Origin: DASQPR01 sp963797675
Lineage (GTDB): Bacteria; Actinomycetota; Actinomycetes; Mycobacteriales; Micromonosporaceae
NCBI GenBank assembly: GCA_963797675.1
Contig: CAWCQQ010000002.1
Location: 1,984,001 to 2,048,000 of the forward strand
Length of the DNA: 64,000 nt
Direction: 5' to 3'
Shown one piece after another: positions 45,602 to 54,089 of the stretch; position 1 is the stretch's first letter; each line of letters starts with the position of its first letter. The translations under genes were made by a program, and so were the position numbers. The notes beneath the pieces are model-generated. The model worked only from the letters and a program-made list of their open reading frames with translations, was not told the origin of the DNA and did not search any database.

Positions 45602-46300
45602 TCACTGCGAGGTACGGCGAACCGCGCGCAGGACGGCGTCTCGGATCGTGATCGTCTGGCCATTGGGATCGATTACCTCGCGCTCGGGTGCGGTGGTGGT
45701 GATCGTGTCCCAGTCGTGCGGGTTCAGGACGGTTGCCATCTGGTCCGCGGTGAACATGAGGTCGGCGATGCGCGGACGCCCGATCGAGGTCTCCAGGTCC
45801 GACGGGTGGTGGCCGACGACCAGCAGCGTGCCACCGGGCCGGACGGCCGTGCCCAGCCGCCGGTGCAACGACTCCAGCGCCGGGCGGGGCAGATGCACGA
45901 ACTGCGCTGACACCAGGTCGAACTGCTGCGGCGTCGGCTCCCAGGACAGTACGTCGGCGAACTGCCAGGTAATCCGTCCGGCGATATCGGCACCGATGTC
46001 GGCCGCCCGGGCCGCGGCTCGGTCGAGCGCCACCGTGGAGACGTCGATCCCGGTGACGTGCCAGCCGTGCTCGGCCAGCCAGATGGCGTCGCCACCCTCG
46101 CCGCAGCCGACATCGAGCGCGATTCCGGGGCGTAGCTCCGACGCGGTCGCGGCCAGGTGCGGGTTGACGTGGCCGCTCCAGATCATGTCGGCGGAGCGGT
46201 ACCGGTCGTCCCAGAACTCCGGCGTGTACATGCTCGTGATGTCCGCGTCGTCGCCGATGGGGTGGTGGTGGACGTGACCGGCTGCGTGATCGTTGCTCAT
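45602..46300 (-). CDS. Class I SAM-dependent methyltransferase
   Basis: 232 residues; ATG 46300 with GGTGGGG upstream. After a His-rich N-terminus (HAAGHVHHHPIGDDA), YTPEFWDDRYRS leads to the SAM motif ALDVGCGEGGDAIWLAEHGW, GIDVSTVALDRAA and LVSAQFVHLP, PGGTLLVVGHHP. This resembles the thiopurine/tellurite (TehB-like) methyltransferase-like group in actinomycetes. It is divergent from an XRE-cupin regulator with a palindrome between, so the regulator likely controls it. The His-rich head could bind metal. Confidence 0.82.
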   Translation of the reverse strand: MSNDHAAGHVHHHPIGDDADITSMYTPEFWDDRYRSADMIWSGHVNPHLAATASELRPGIALDVGCGEGGDAIWLAEHGWHVTGIDVSTVALDRAAARAADIGADIAGRITWQFADVLSWEPTPQQFDLVSAQFVHLPRPALESLHRRLGTAVRPGGTLLVVGHHPSDLETSIGRPRIADLMFTADQMATVLNPHDWDTITTTAPEREVIDPNGQTITIRDAVLRAVRRTSQ

Positions 46301-46343
46301 GTGCCCCACCCTGCGTCGGAAGTCCTGCGTTCCGCAAACGTTG

Positions 46344-46358
46344 TTGCCGTTCTGGCAA
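46344..46358. promoter_or_regulatory. Inverted repeat between methyltransferase and XRE-cupin regulator
   Basis: TTGCC-GTTCT-GGCAA, perfect 5-bp arms, 11 nt upstream of the regulator GTG and 44 nt upstream of the methyltransferase ATG. Likely the regulator's operator. Confidence 0.45.
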
Positions 46359-46368
46359 TATCGAAGTC

Positions 46369-46959
46369 GTGGATGACGACCTGGACAGTGTGCTGACCGC
46401 CGTTGGACCCCGATTGCGGGCGCTGCGTCGCCGGAGGGGCACCACGCTCGCCGATCTGTCCGTCTCGACCGGGATCTCGATCTCCACGCTGTCGAGGCTG
46501 GAATCCGGACGACGCCGCCCCACCCTGGAACTGCTGTTGCCGCTGGCTCGCGCGTACGGGGTCCAGATCGACGAACTCGTCGGCGCACCACCGACCGGCG
46601 ATCCGCGCGTCCATCTGCGCCCAGTGACTCGGCCCGGCATGACGTTGGTGCCGTTGACCCGGCGCCCGGGCGGCCTGCAGGCGTACAAATTGATCATCTC
46701 TCGTACGCAACAGACGGCCGCTCCCGATCTCAGGACGCATGAAGGCTACGACTGGGTGTATGTCCTCAGCGGGCGGCTCCGACTCGTGCTTGGCGACCAG
46801 GATCTCGTCCTCGACCCCGGCGAGGCGGCCGAATTCGACACCCGCGTGCCGCACTGGTTCGGCAGCATCGACGGCCAACCTGTGGAGATCCTCAGCCTGT
46901 TCGGTCAGCAAGGCGAACGCGCCCACCTCCGTGCGAAGTCCACGCCGAAGTCCGCATGA
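46369..46959 (+). CDS. XRE family regulator with C-terminal cupin
   Basis: 196 residues, GTG start. The helix-turn-helix is at residues 12-66 (RLRALRRRRGTTLADLSVSTGISISTLSRLESGRRRPTL, in two parts). A cupin_2 barrel follows with HEGYDWVYVLSGRLRLVLGDQ and DTRVPHWFG. Such XRE-cupin proteins sense small molecules and often autoregulate. The divergent methyltransferase is the probable target. No ribosome site is obvious before the GTG, which may be leaderless. Confidence 0.88.
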   Translation: MDDDLDSVLTAVGPRLRALRRRRGTTLADLSVSTGISISTLSRLESGRRRPTLELLLPLARAYGVQIDELVGAPPTGDPRVHLRPVTRPGMTLVPLTRRPGGLQAYKLIISRTQQTAAPDLRTHEGYDWVYVLSGRLRLVLGDQDLVLDPGEAAEFDTRVPHWFGSIDGQPVEILSLFGQQGERAHLRAKSTPKSA

Positions 46960-47095
46960 CGGTCGCGCGGGAAACCTGATACGCCGGACGAGGCCGTGAC
47001 GTCGCTGTTAATCTTGACGCCGGCAAAAGCGTCGATATCGGTCCGCGTACAAGCAGCGGAATCGGTCCCACCTCATGCCTACGCTGGAGGTTGCC

Positions 47096-47791
47096 GTGTC
47101 CGAGACGGAACGCAGTTGCACTGTTGACCTGTTCGCCGACGCCCCGCCCTTGCGGACCGTCGACCGGGCCTTGTCGAGAAAGGGCAGACCGGCACAGCCG
47201 GATCGAACGGTGACGTGGTGGGCGCTCGTCTGCTCCGGGTTGGCCCCGGTGGTGATGATCTCGGCGTGGACAGTAGCCGATGCGGAACAGCAGACGCCCT
47301 ACAGCCCGATCCGCGAGACGGTCAGCATCCTGTCCGGATATGCCGCCACCGACCGATGGATCGTTACGGGTGCCCTTCTGGTTCTCGGGATTCTCTACGT
47401 CGTCACTGCGGCCGGTCTGGCTGCGCTTCGTCGGCGTGCCCGGATCGGCCTGGTCGTCGCCGGAGCAGCCTCGATCGGAGTTGCGGCCTGCCCTGAGCCG
47501 GTCGTTGGCAGTACCACAGAGCACATGGTGTTTACGTCCGTCGGTGCGGTCGCCATCGCGATATGGCCGGCCCTCACCGCGACCCGGGATGCTCCACCCT
47601 CGGTTCTCGTGAGTGTGCCGGTAGCCGCACTGGTGACCGGGGTCTTCGTCGTTCTGCTCGGGTGGATGGCGATCGAGACTCAGGGCGGGCATGAACTCGG
47701 TCTGGCGGAGCGAACGGATTCGTCGATCCAGATAGCGTGGCCGTTCATTGTTGCGTGGACCCTGCGCCGGGCGCCGAATCGAGCGCACTAG
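47096..47791 (+). CDS. DUF998-like membrane protein
   Basis: 231 residues from GTG 47096, chosen because GGAGG lies 5 nt upstream; an in-frame ATG at 47075 precedes that site. Six membrane helices follow a 40-residue soluble head. The pattern YSPIRETVSILSGYAATDRWIVTGALLVLGILYVVTAAGL is typical of DUF998 (PF06197) proteins, whose function is unknown. It stands between the XRE-cupin gene and another membrane protein gene on the same strand. Confidence 0.72.
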   Translation: MSETERSCTVDLFADAPPLRTVDRALSRKGRPAQPDRTVTWWALVCSGLAPVVMISAWTVADAEQQTPYSPIRETVSILSGYAATDRWIVTGALLVLGILYVVTAAGLAALRRRARIGLVVAGAASIGVAACPEPVVGSTTEHMVFTSVGAVAIAIWPALTATRDAPPSVLVSVPVAALVTGVFVVLLGWMAIETQGGHELGLAERTDSSIQIAWPFIVAWTLRRAPNRAH

Positions 47792-47903
47792 CGGCACAGG
47801 GATCGTGCCTCCACCATTCGGGTACCGCGGAGGTCGCATCCGACGGCAAGCCGGTACGGTCGACTGATCGCAACGCATCGGCGGCCTTGGATGATAGTGC
47901 ACC

Positions 47904-48485
47904 ATGGAGCCAGAGCAGATGACCCGACCGCCGGCGCAACCGTCGCCGGCGCCGACCACGATCGACGGCCGGATGGAGAAGCTGTCCGAAACGGCGCGTG
48001 GTTGGCACACCGTCCAGATGGCGGTGCTGGGCTTCGTCGGGATCTGCGGCATCCTGCACACCGCGGACAGTGCCGTACCACGCGGAATCCAAGTGATTGC
48101 CGCCGTTCTGGCCGCAGGTGCGTTCGTGCTGGGCCTGGCGGGCGTGTTGACGGTCGGCCGGGTCGCCTATCCGCTTGAGCCGGTGCGTACCGACGCCGAC
48201 CTGGTGCACCGGGTTGCCCAACTGCGCGGCGGCATCCGTACGACCGTGGTCGCGCTGGCGCTGGTCGTTGTGGCCGCACTGTCCGGATGGTGGCCGCACC
48301 CCGGCGACGCCGGCGGCGCGGCGGCGTCCACGTCGGTCTCGGTGAGTGACACGAACGGCCGGACGTGGTGCGGCACACTGGTCGCCGGGCCGGACGGGGC
48401 GCTGAGCCTGCAGACCGCGAATGGCGTCGTCGCGGTGCCGTCCAACTCGATCGCCACGATCGCGACCGTGTCGACCTGCAACTGA
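47904..48485 (+). CDS. Membrane protein of unknown function
   Basis: 193 residues. After a Pro-rich head, two membrane helices (about residues 38-58 and 64-88), a polar loop and a third helix (about 112-130) precede a small extracytoplasmic domain. That domain contains WCGTLVAGPDGALSL and a terminal TVSTCN, whose two cysteines could form a disulfide. The domain resembles that of the other three-helix protein in this window at 12.1-12.6 kb only in general layout. No family recognised. It is convergent with the MFS gene. Confidence 0.6.
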   Translation: MEPEQMTRPPAQPSPAPTTIDGRMEKLSETARGWHTVQMAVLGFVGICGILHTADSAVPRGIQVIAAVLAAGAFVLGLAGVLTVGRVAYPLEPVRTDADLVHRVAQLRGGIRTTVVALALVVVAALSGWWPHPGDAGGAAASTSVSVSDTNGRTWCGTLVAGPDGALSLQTANGVVAVPSNSIATIATVSTCN

Positions 48486-48511
48486 TCGCGGTTTCTCCGG
48501 GAGGGGCCGGC

Positions 48512-49876
48512 TCAGCCTGCCGACGTGTGCACCGGGATCTCGTCAACCAGGTCCAACGGAGCCCGAAGGAGAGCGAGTGGTTTGGCCACGTGCCCGGCGA
48601 TGGCGAACGGCACGAGGATCGCGGCGAAACACAGTGCCGCGACAGATGCGCCCCACTCGTTGGCCAGCCAGCCGGCCAGCAGCACGCCGAGCCAGGTCAG
48701 CGACTGGGCGCAGAACGCGGAGGCCGCGCCGACCCGGCCGGTCAGCTGGTCCGGAACCAGGCGCGCGGTGTACGACTCCCATACCGTGACGGTCGGTACG
48801 GACGCGAACGTGAAGGCCGCGGTAGCCAGGCCGATTTGCCACGGCAGGGGCAGTATCGCCGCAAGTGCGAGGCTCACGACGTAGATCCAGCCGCCGAGTT
48901 GGAAGACGCGCAGGGCTCGCATCCTCCGCAGGATCGCACCGGCGAGCAGGGAACCGATGATGCCGCCGGCCAATACGCCGGCATTGGTCACACCGATCAC
49001 CTTCGGTGTCGCGCCACGTGTGTACAGAAGGGCCACCAGAAGCAGCATGAAGCTGTTCCCGACCAGATTCGTGACCGCGACCCACGCGGTGGTGTAGCGC
49101 AGGAACTCGTTTCTGTCGATGATCCGGAAGCCGTCCCGGATATCGGATATGACGCTTTTTCGCTCGGGTCGACCGTCGGGAGCCGATTCCGCCGCCCGGC
49201 CACGCGGTACGGGATCCGGGCCTAGCGGATGCCGGATCAGGACCGCACCGATGGAGGCAAAGAAGAAGGACACCGCGTCAACACCGAACGGCAGCCACCT
49301 GGCCACGGTAAAGAGCAACGCCGCCAGCGGCGAACCGGCCAGTTGCGCCGCCATCGCCTGGCCCTGCTCCTGCGCCGCGCGGGCGGCGAACTGCTCGCGC
49401 GGCACGATCCGGCGCAGAGCCGGCAGCACTGCGCCTGACCTGACACCGCTAATCAGGCCGGAGAGCAGCGCCATCGTGGCCAGCACGTTGACATGCACAG
49501 GGCCGGTCAGCAATGACACGGTGACTAAACCCATCACCACGGCCTGCAGCGCAGGGGCGGTCACCAGGATCATCTTGCGGGAGCGCCGGTCCGCGAGCGC
49601 TCCGCCCCACAGCAGGGTCAGTAGGCCGCCTATCCGCCCGGCCGCGGCGATGATGCCCGCGTTGAGTACCGATCCGGTGCTGAACAGGGCCAACAGCGGA
49701 AACGCCATGTTCGAGACGTTGCTGCCGAGCAGTGACACGGCATTGCCGCTCCACCAGTACATGTAGTCGCGATTGCGCCACAACGACGGTGGCCGTGACG
49801 GTGACGCCGCCCCGTCTCGCGTCGGTGGCGCTGCCGACTCGTCCGGGGCGCTGTCCAGGGACTGCGGTGATGACAT
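48512..49876 (-). CDS. MFS transporter (MFS_3/EntS-like)
   Basis: 454 residues with 10-12 membrane helices. The start MSSPQSLD is followed at residue 32 by LWRNRDYMYWWSGNAVSLLGSNVSNMAFPLLAL, the hallmark of the MFS_3 group, and GGALADRRSRKMILV is the loop 2-3 signature. Relatives export enterobactin, macrolides or other metabolites. The central loop is polar (RPERKSVISDIRDGF). No biosynthetic neighbour hints at a substrate. Confidence 0.86.
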   Translation of the reverse strand: MSSPQSLDSAPDESAAPPTRDGAASPSRPPSLWRNRDYMYWWSGNAVSLLGSNVSNMAFPLLALFSTGSVLNAGIIAAAGRIGGLLTLLWGGALADRRSRKMILVTAPALQAVVMGLVTVSLLTGPVHVNVLATMALLSGLISGVRSGAVLPALRRIVPREQFAARAAQEQGQAMAAQLAGSPLAALLFTVARWLPFGVDAVSFFFASIGAVLIRHPLGPDPVPRGRAAESAPDGRPERKSVISDIRDGFRIIDRNEFLRYTTAWVAVTNLVGNSFMLLLVALLYTRGATPKVIGVTNAGVLAGGIIGSLLAGAILRRMRALRVFQLGGWIYVVSLALAAILPLPWQIGLATAAFTFASVPTVTVWESYTARLVPDQLTGRVGAASAFCAQSLTWLGVLLAGWLANEWGASVAALCFAAILVPFAIAGHVAKPLALLRAPLDLVDEIPVHTSAG

Positions 49877-50034
49877 CGGCTATCCCTCGACATCGGGTTC
49901 AACACGTGGAGCACGGTTTCACCCAGCATTACCCGATGGCCAACGACGCCAATCGTCGAGTAGCCGCGGTGCTGCGCGTACACGTGCACTCCTCAGGGCT
50001 GGGGACCAGACCGGTTTCGCCCGGTCAGACAGAA

Positions 50035-50072
50035 ATGCACGCAGGTTCCGCGGCCGCGGGACCTGCGTGCAT
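50035..50072. terminator. Long near-perfect palindrome (hairpin) after doxX-like gene
   Basis: Arms ATGCACGCAGGT and ACCTGCGTGCAT flank the inner palindrome CCGCGGCCGCGG, giving a 38-nt, almost loop-free dyad with one T-G pair. It lies 48 nt beyond the DoxX stop on the minus strand and before the MFS promoter region, so a terminator is likely. Confidence 0.7.
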
Positions 50073-50087
50073 TCCTCGTGCTGTGGC

Positions 50088-50144
50088 TCAGATCAGCCAG
50101 CGGTGACGCTGCCTGCGATTCAGATCAGCCAGCGGTGACGCTGC
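50088..50144. repeat. 25-bp direct repeat duplicating the 3' end of the DoxX gene
   Basis: The same 25 bases occur at 50088-50112 and 50120-50144 (32-bp period). The second copy encodes the last residues RHRWLI plus stop of DoxX; the first repeats that ending just downstream. Confidence 0.9.
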
Positions 50145-50710
50145 ACGAATGGCAGTCGCGCCCAAACCCTGCCGAGACCCCATCGATGTCCGGCGTACGC
50201 GGCGGCAAGGACAACCAGGACGACGGCGTAGATGAAGTGGTAGTCGGTGATCGGATTGGTCGACGCGGACGGCGCACCGGCGCTGGTGTGCTGGGCGAAC
50301 GGGAATTCGCCGAACCACATCATCGCCATGATGAGCACACCGGCGGCCGCGCCGACCCGTAGAGCGACACCGGCGATCAGCGCGAGGCCGACGCCGAGCA
50401 TGCCGAGCATGAATAGCCAGTTGGCCCACCAGGTGCCGGCCATCGAGTGGTACATGGACTGGAACGGTCCGACGTCGACCGAGGACAGGAAGCCCTTGGT
50501 CGGGGATCCGCCGTGGATCCACGCCTTCGCCGACGGCGTCGAGTAGCCGAGTCCGAACATCTTGTCGAGGAACGCCCACAGGAACACAAACCCGGTCGCG
50601 ATCCGCAGAACGGCGAGCACTTTCGCGGCCGTGTTGGTCAGCATCGATCCGGGCGCTTCGGCCTGCTCCAGGCTGCGGGCCGGTTGGAGATTGGTTCCTG
50701 CGGTCGTCAT
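50120..50710 (-). CDS. DoxX family membrane protein
   Basis: 196 residues from ATG 50710 (GAGGAG six nt upstream; ATG 50713 is adjacent). Four to five membrane helices with the DoxX pattern VLRIATGFVFLWAFLDKMFGLGYSTP, WANWLFMLGMLGVGLALIAGVALRVGAAAG and a terminal YHFIYAVVLVVLAAAYAG. Members of this group are linked to quinone or thiosulfate oxidation and oxidative stress. Two DosR-like boxes 60-100 nt upstream hint at hypoxia or redox control. The end of the gene is duplicated downstream. Confidence 0.84.
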   Translation of the reverse strand: MTTAGTNLQPARSLEQAEAPGSMLTNTAAKVLAVLRIATGFVFLWAFLDKMFGLGYSTPSAKAWIHGGSPTKGFLSSVDVGPFQSMYHSMAGTWWANWLFMLGMLGVGLALIAGVALRVGAAAGVLIMAMMWFGEFPFAQHTSAGAPSASTNPITDYHFIYAVVLVVLAAAYAGHRWGLGRVWARLPFVQRHRWLI

Positions 50711-50772
50711 CATGTACTCCTCATTGGCGTTCGTTGATACATCCAGACTCGTCCACGAACTCCGACCGCACA

Positions 50773-50788
50773 GGGGCCTTCGTGCCCC
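50773..50788. promoter_or_regulatory. DosR/DevR-like box 1
   Basis: GGGGCCTTCGTGCCCC resembles degenerate DosR boxes of actinobacteria (GGGNC...GNCCC). It lies 62-79 nt upstream of the DoxX ATG, 23 bp centre to centre from the second box. Confidence 0.35.
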
Positions 50789-50796
50789 ACCTCGGC

Positions 50797-50810
50797 GGGA
50801 CCAAGGTCCC
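50797..50810. promoter_or_regulatory. DosR/DevR-like box 2
   Basis: GGGACCAAGGTCCC fits the core GGGAC(T/C)WW(A/G)GTCCC of the DosR box closely and is palindromic except for its centre. About 90-100 nt upstream of the DoxX start. Confidence 0.45.
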
Positions 50811-50889
50811 ATTCGCTACCGGGGGTGCTGGTACCGACGACCGCAACCACCCAAACGTGAACGCCGCGGTCCCGCAAGAGCACAAGGGA

Positions 50890-51873
50890 TTAGGCCGTAT
50901 CGAGCCGATGCCGCTGATCGGGGGTCAAGTCGAGTTCCACGGCGGCCAGACTCTCCTCGATCTGCGCCACCGAGGACGCTCCGACCAGCGGTAGCACCGG
51001 AATGTCGCCACCCATCAGCCAGGCCAGTACGACCTGGTTGGGGGTGGCGCCGGTGTCGCGTGCCACGTCATGCAGCGCCATCAACCGCGCGGTTGTCCCG
51101 GGATGGTCGAAGGCGTGCTCCGGCGGGCGGTCGTCGCGGGCGTAGCTGCCGCCGAGAAGCGGTGAGTAGGCGACGAGGGTGAGTCCGGGATCGGAGCGTA
51201 TGTAGCTGAGGATGTCGCCACCGGCCACGCCTAGGTCGCCGTCGGGGGACAGGTCGCTCGCTCCATCCGTACGCGGTTGGAGGTAGCTGTACGAATACTG
51301 CAACAGCTCGTATCCGGGCCGGCCAGCGGCGGCGGCGATGCCTCGGGCTCGCTGCACCCGCCACGCCCACTGGTTACTCACACCCAACAGCCCGACCGTG
51401 CCCTCGGCGACCAGGCCGGCGAACGCTTCCACCGTCTCGTTCTGTGGCGTGTGCGGATCGTCGATGTGCGCGTACAACACATCGATTTTCTCGACCCCGA
51501 GTCGCTGCCGACTCTCGGCCGCCGACCTGCGGATCACCGGGTCGGACAATCCCTCCGCGTTGTCCAGGTAACTCGTACCAGGAGCCAGCGGCCGCGCGCC
51601 CAGCTTCGTCGCGATCACGACCTCGTTGCCGATCCCGCGACTCCGGAGCCACCGCCCGAGCAGGGCTTCGCTCTCGCCGCCCTGCGTGCCTTTGACCCAA
51701 AACGCGTAGTTGTTCGAGGTGTCGATGAAGGTCCCGCCGGCCTCGACGAACCGGTCGAGGACCGCGAACGCAGTCGGCTCATCGGTGGTCGTGCCGAAGC
51801 GCATGGCACCGAGACTGAGCACGCTGACGTCACGGCGAGTGGACGGGTCCTGACCAATCGTTCGATATCTCAT
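50890..51873 (-). CDS. Aldo/keto reductase
   Basis: 327 residues from ATG 51873 (MRYRTIGQ). The catalytic tetrad is visible: Asp in FIDTSNNY with its Tyr, Lys in IATKLG, His in YAHIDDPHTPQNETVEA. The C-terminal NADPH-binding part ends LPLVGASSVAQIEESLAAV. The group is close to general actinomycete NADP-dependent aldo/keto reductases (AKR family 13-like). It lies upstream of doxX on the same strand with a 180-nt gap holding two DosR-like boxes, so it is probably a separate transcript. Confidence 0.86.
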   Translation of the reverse strand: MRYRTIGQDPSTRRDVSVLSLGAMRFGTTTDEPTAFAVLDRFVEAGGTFIDTSNNYAFWVKGTQGGESEALLGRWLRSRGIGNEVVIATKLGARPLAPGTSYLDNAEGLSDPVIRRSAAESRQRLGVEKIDVLYAHIDDPHTPQNETVEAFAGLVAEGTVGLLGVSNQWAWRVQRARGIAAAAGRPGYELLQYSYSYLQPRTDGASDLSPDGDLGVAGGDILSYIRSDPGLTLVAYSPLLGGSYARDDRPPEHAFDHPGTTARLMALHDVARDTGATPNQVVLAWLMGGDIPVLPLVGASSVAQIEESLAAVELDLTPDQRHRLDTA

Positions 51874-52059
51874 CCGACCAGTCTCAACGAATTGATCCAA
51901 AGACGCACACCCGCCCACGCCACCGGCAACCATCCAACACCGTCAACGTTGTGGTCAGGGCACGAGGTATCGGCAATCCACAATGGCCCTTTTCTGTTAA
52001 CACTCTTCACTGTATCGTTTGTGCATCCATAAATGTCTATGAGATGCGTGAGGCGAACG

Positions 52060-54042
52060 ATGCGCAGAAACTCGTTCCGGCGGTGGCTCGCAGCTGCTGT
52101 CACCATGACCCTCACCGGCCTCGGCCTGGCTGTGGTCGCGTCGCCGGCGTACGCGGCGAACCTGGTCTCCAACCCCGGGTTCGAGAGCGGAAGCCTGAGT
52201 CCGTGGTCGTGCACGGGCGGTCTGGGAGCGGTACAGGCGACGACCGTCCACAGCGGCACCAAGGCACTCCAGGGCAACCCGTCCGGATCGGACGTCGCGA
52301 AGTGCACGCAGACCGTGGCGGTACAGGCGAATGCGGCGTACACGCTGACCGTGTGGGCGCGCGGCGGCGGAGGCTACGTCTACCTCGGCATCACCGGCGG
52401 CCCGTCAACCTGGTCCACGGCGACCGCCGCCAACTGGAATCAGCTGTCCGTCACCTACACCACCGGGCCGTCACAGACCTCGCTCGAGGTGTACGTCAAC
52501 GGCTGGTACGGCCAGCCCACGTACTACGCCGACGATGTGGATCTGGAGGGGCCGGGCGGCTCGGCGGCACCCGGAACGCCCGGTAGCCCGACGGCCGGTG
52601 CGATCACCAACACGTCGATCGCCCTGTCCTGGGCGGCGTCGAGCGGGACGGTCACCGGATACCGGGTCTACGAGGGCACGACCGTGAAAGCAACCGTCAC
52701 CGGAGCGTCGGCCACGATCTCCGGCTTGACCGCCTGCACCGCGCACACGTATACCGTGACCGGCTACAACAGCAGTGGCGAGAGCACGCACAGCGGCGGC
52801 GTCACCGCGACCACCGCCGGCTGCTCCGCACCCCCCGGTACGCCCGGCGTCCCGACCGCCACCACGGTGACCAGCAGCTCGATCGCGCTGTCGTGGACCG
52901 CGGCCTCCGGCACGGTCACCGGCTATCGCCTGTACGAGGGGTCGACCGTGGTCGCCACGGTGACCGCACCGTCGACGACGGTCACCGGGCTGGCCGCGTG
53001 TACCGGCCACACCTACAACGTGGCCGCCTACAACAGCGCCGGTACGAGCGCGCACAGCGGCAACGTGACCGTCACGACCACGGGCTGCGGCACCGGTGGC
53101 GGCGGCGGTTACCCGTTCGCGCCCTATGTGGACACTGATCAGCGTCAGGACATCGCCACGCTAGCTGCGGCAGGCAACACCAAGTACCTGACGCTCGCCT
53201 TCATGCTCGCCAACGGCAGCAGCTGCAGTGCGGCCTGGAACGGCGGCACCCGCGACCAGACCTGGTTGTCGGCGATCGCCGCCGGGATCGCGTCGCTACG
53301 CGCGTCCGGCGGCGACGTGATCGTGTCCTTCGGGGGTGCCAACGGCACGGAACTGGCGCAAGCGTGTACGAGCGTCGCGGCTCTGACCAGCGCCTACCAG
53401 TCGGTGGTGGACACCTACCAGCTCACCCACATCGACGTCGACATCGAAGGCGCGGCCGTCGCAGATCCGGCGTCCATCGACCGGCGCTCACAGGCGCTCG
53501 CGGCTCTCGAGCAGACGCACCCCGGCCTCAAGGTGTCGCTGACGCTGCCGGTACTGCCGACCGGCTTGGACGCCAACGGCCTGGCGGTCGTCCGTTCGGC
53601 GCACACCTACGGGCTCACCGTGTCCGTGGTCAATGTCATGGCGATGGACTACGGCCAGTGGGCCGCGCCGGACGGCAACCAGATGGGCGCCTATGCGCAG
53701 CAGGCGGCTCAGGCCACTCATGATCAACTGGCCACGATCTACACCGGCCTGACCGATGCCCAGCTGTGGGCGATGGTCGGTGTCACCCCGATGATCGGAG
53801 TCAACGACACCTGCTGGAGTACGTACTGCGAGCTGTTCACCGTCGCGGACGCGTCCGGACTGGTGGCGTTCGCTCGGCAGCATCACCTCGGCCGCCTCGC
53901 GATGTGGTCGATGACCCGCGATACGGAGTGCCACGACATCAACGGCAACCCCGTCACCCACACGTACGCAGATCCGTCGTGCAGCAGCATCCTGCAGAGC
54001 AACTACGCGTTCTCCCAGACGTTCGCGGGGTATACCGGCTGA
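52060..54042 (+). CDS. Secreted GH18 chitinase with N-terminal CBM and two FN3 domains
   Basis: 660 residues. ATG 52060 is preferred (GAGGCG seven nt upstream) over ATG 52033. The twin-charged signal peptide MRRNSFRRWLAAAVTM ends near SPAYAA. Domains: a CBM4/16-like module (NLVSNPGFESGSLSPW, about 36-165), two FN3 modules of about 85 residues (about 170-345), a Gly linker and a GH18 barrel (about 355-660). The active-site strand reads THIDVDIEG with catalytic Glu463; the first Asp of DxxDxDxE is Thr, as in one chitinase subgroup. It should degrade chitin outside the cell. It precedes the first ROK regulator, convergently. Confidence 0.92.
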   Translation: MRRNSFRRWLAAAVTMTLTGLGLAVVASPAYAANLVSNPGFESGSLSPWSCTGGLGAVQATTVHSGTKALQGNPSGSDVAKCTQTVAVQANAAYTLTVWARGGGGYVYLGITGGPSTWSTATAANWNQLSVTYTTGPSQTSLEVYVNGWYGQPTYYADDVDLEGPGGSAAPGTPGSPTAGAITNTSIALSWAASSGTVTGYRVYEGTTVKATVTGASATISGLTACTAHTYTVTGYNSSGESTHSGGVTATTAGCSAPPGTPGVPTATTVTSSSIALSWTAASGTVTGYRLYEGSTVVATVTAPSTTVTGLAACTGHTYNVAAYNSAGTSAHSGNVTVTTTGCGTGGGGGYPFAPYVDTDQRQDIATLAAAGNTKYLTLAFMLANGSSCSAAWNGGTRDQTWLSAIAAGIASLRASGGDVIVSFGGANGTELAQACTSVAALTSAYQSVVDTYQLTHIDVDIEGAAVADPASIDRRSQALAALEQTHPGLKVSLTLPVLPTGLDANGLAVVRSAHTYGLTVSVVNVMAMDYGQWAAPDGNQMGAYAQQAAQATHDQLATIYTGLTDAQLWAMVGVTPMIGVNDTCWSTYCELFTVADASGLVAFARQHHLGRLAMWSMTRDTECHDINGNPVTHTYADPSCSSILQSNYAFSQTFAGYTG

Positions 54043-54089
54043 GTGCTTCCTGGTCGAAGCGCCGTCCGGCTCCGGCCGGGCGGCGCTGA

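Noticed and set aside
50088..50144. 25-bp direct repeat as att site of a mobile element
   Set aside because: No integrase, tRNA or foreign gene cargo; copies are only 32 bp apart.
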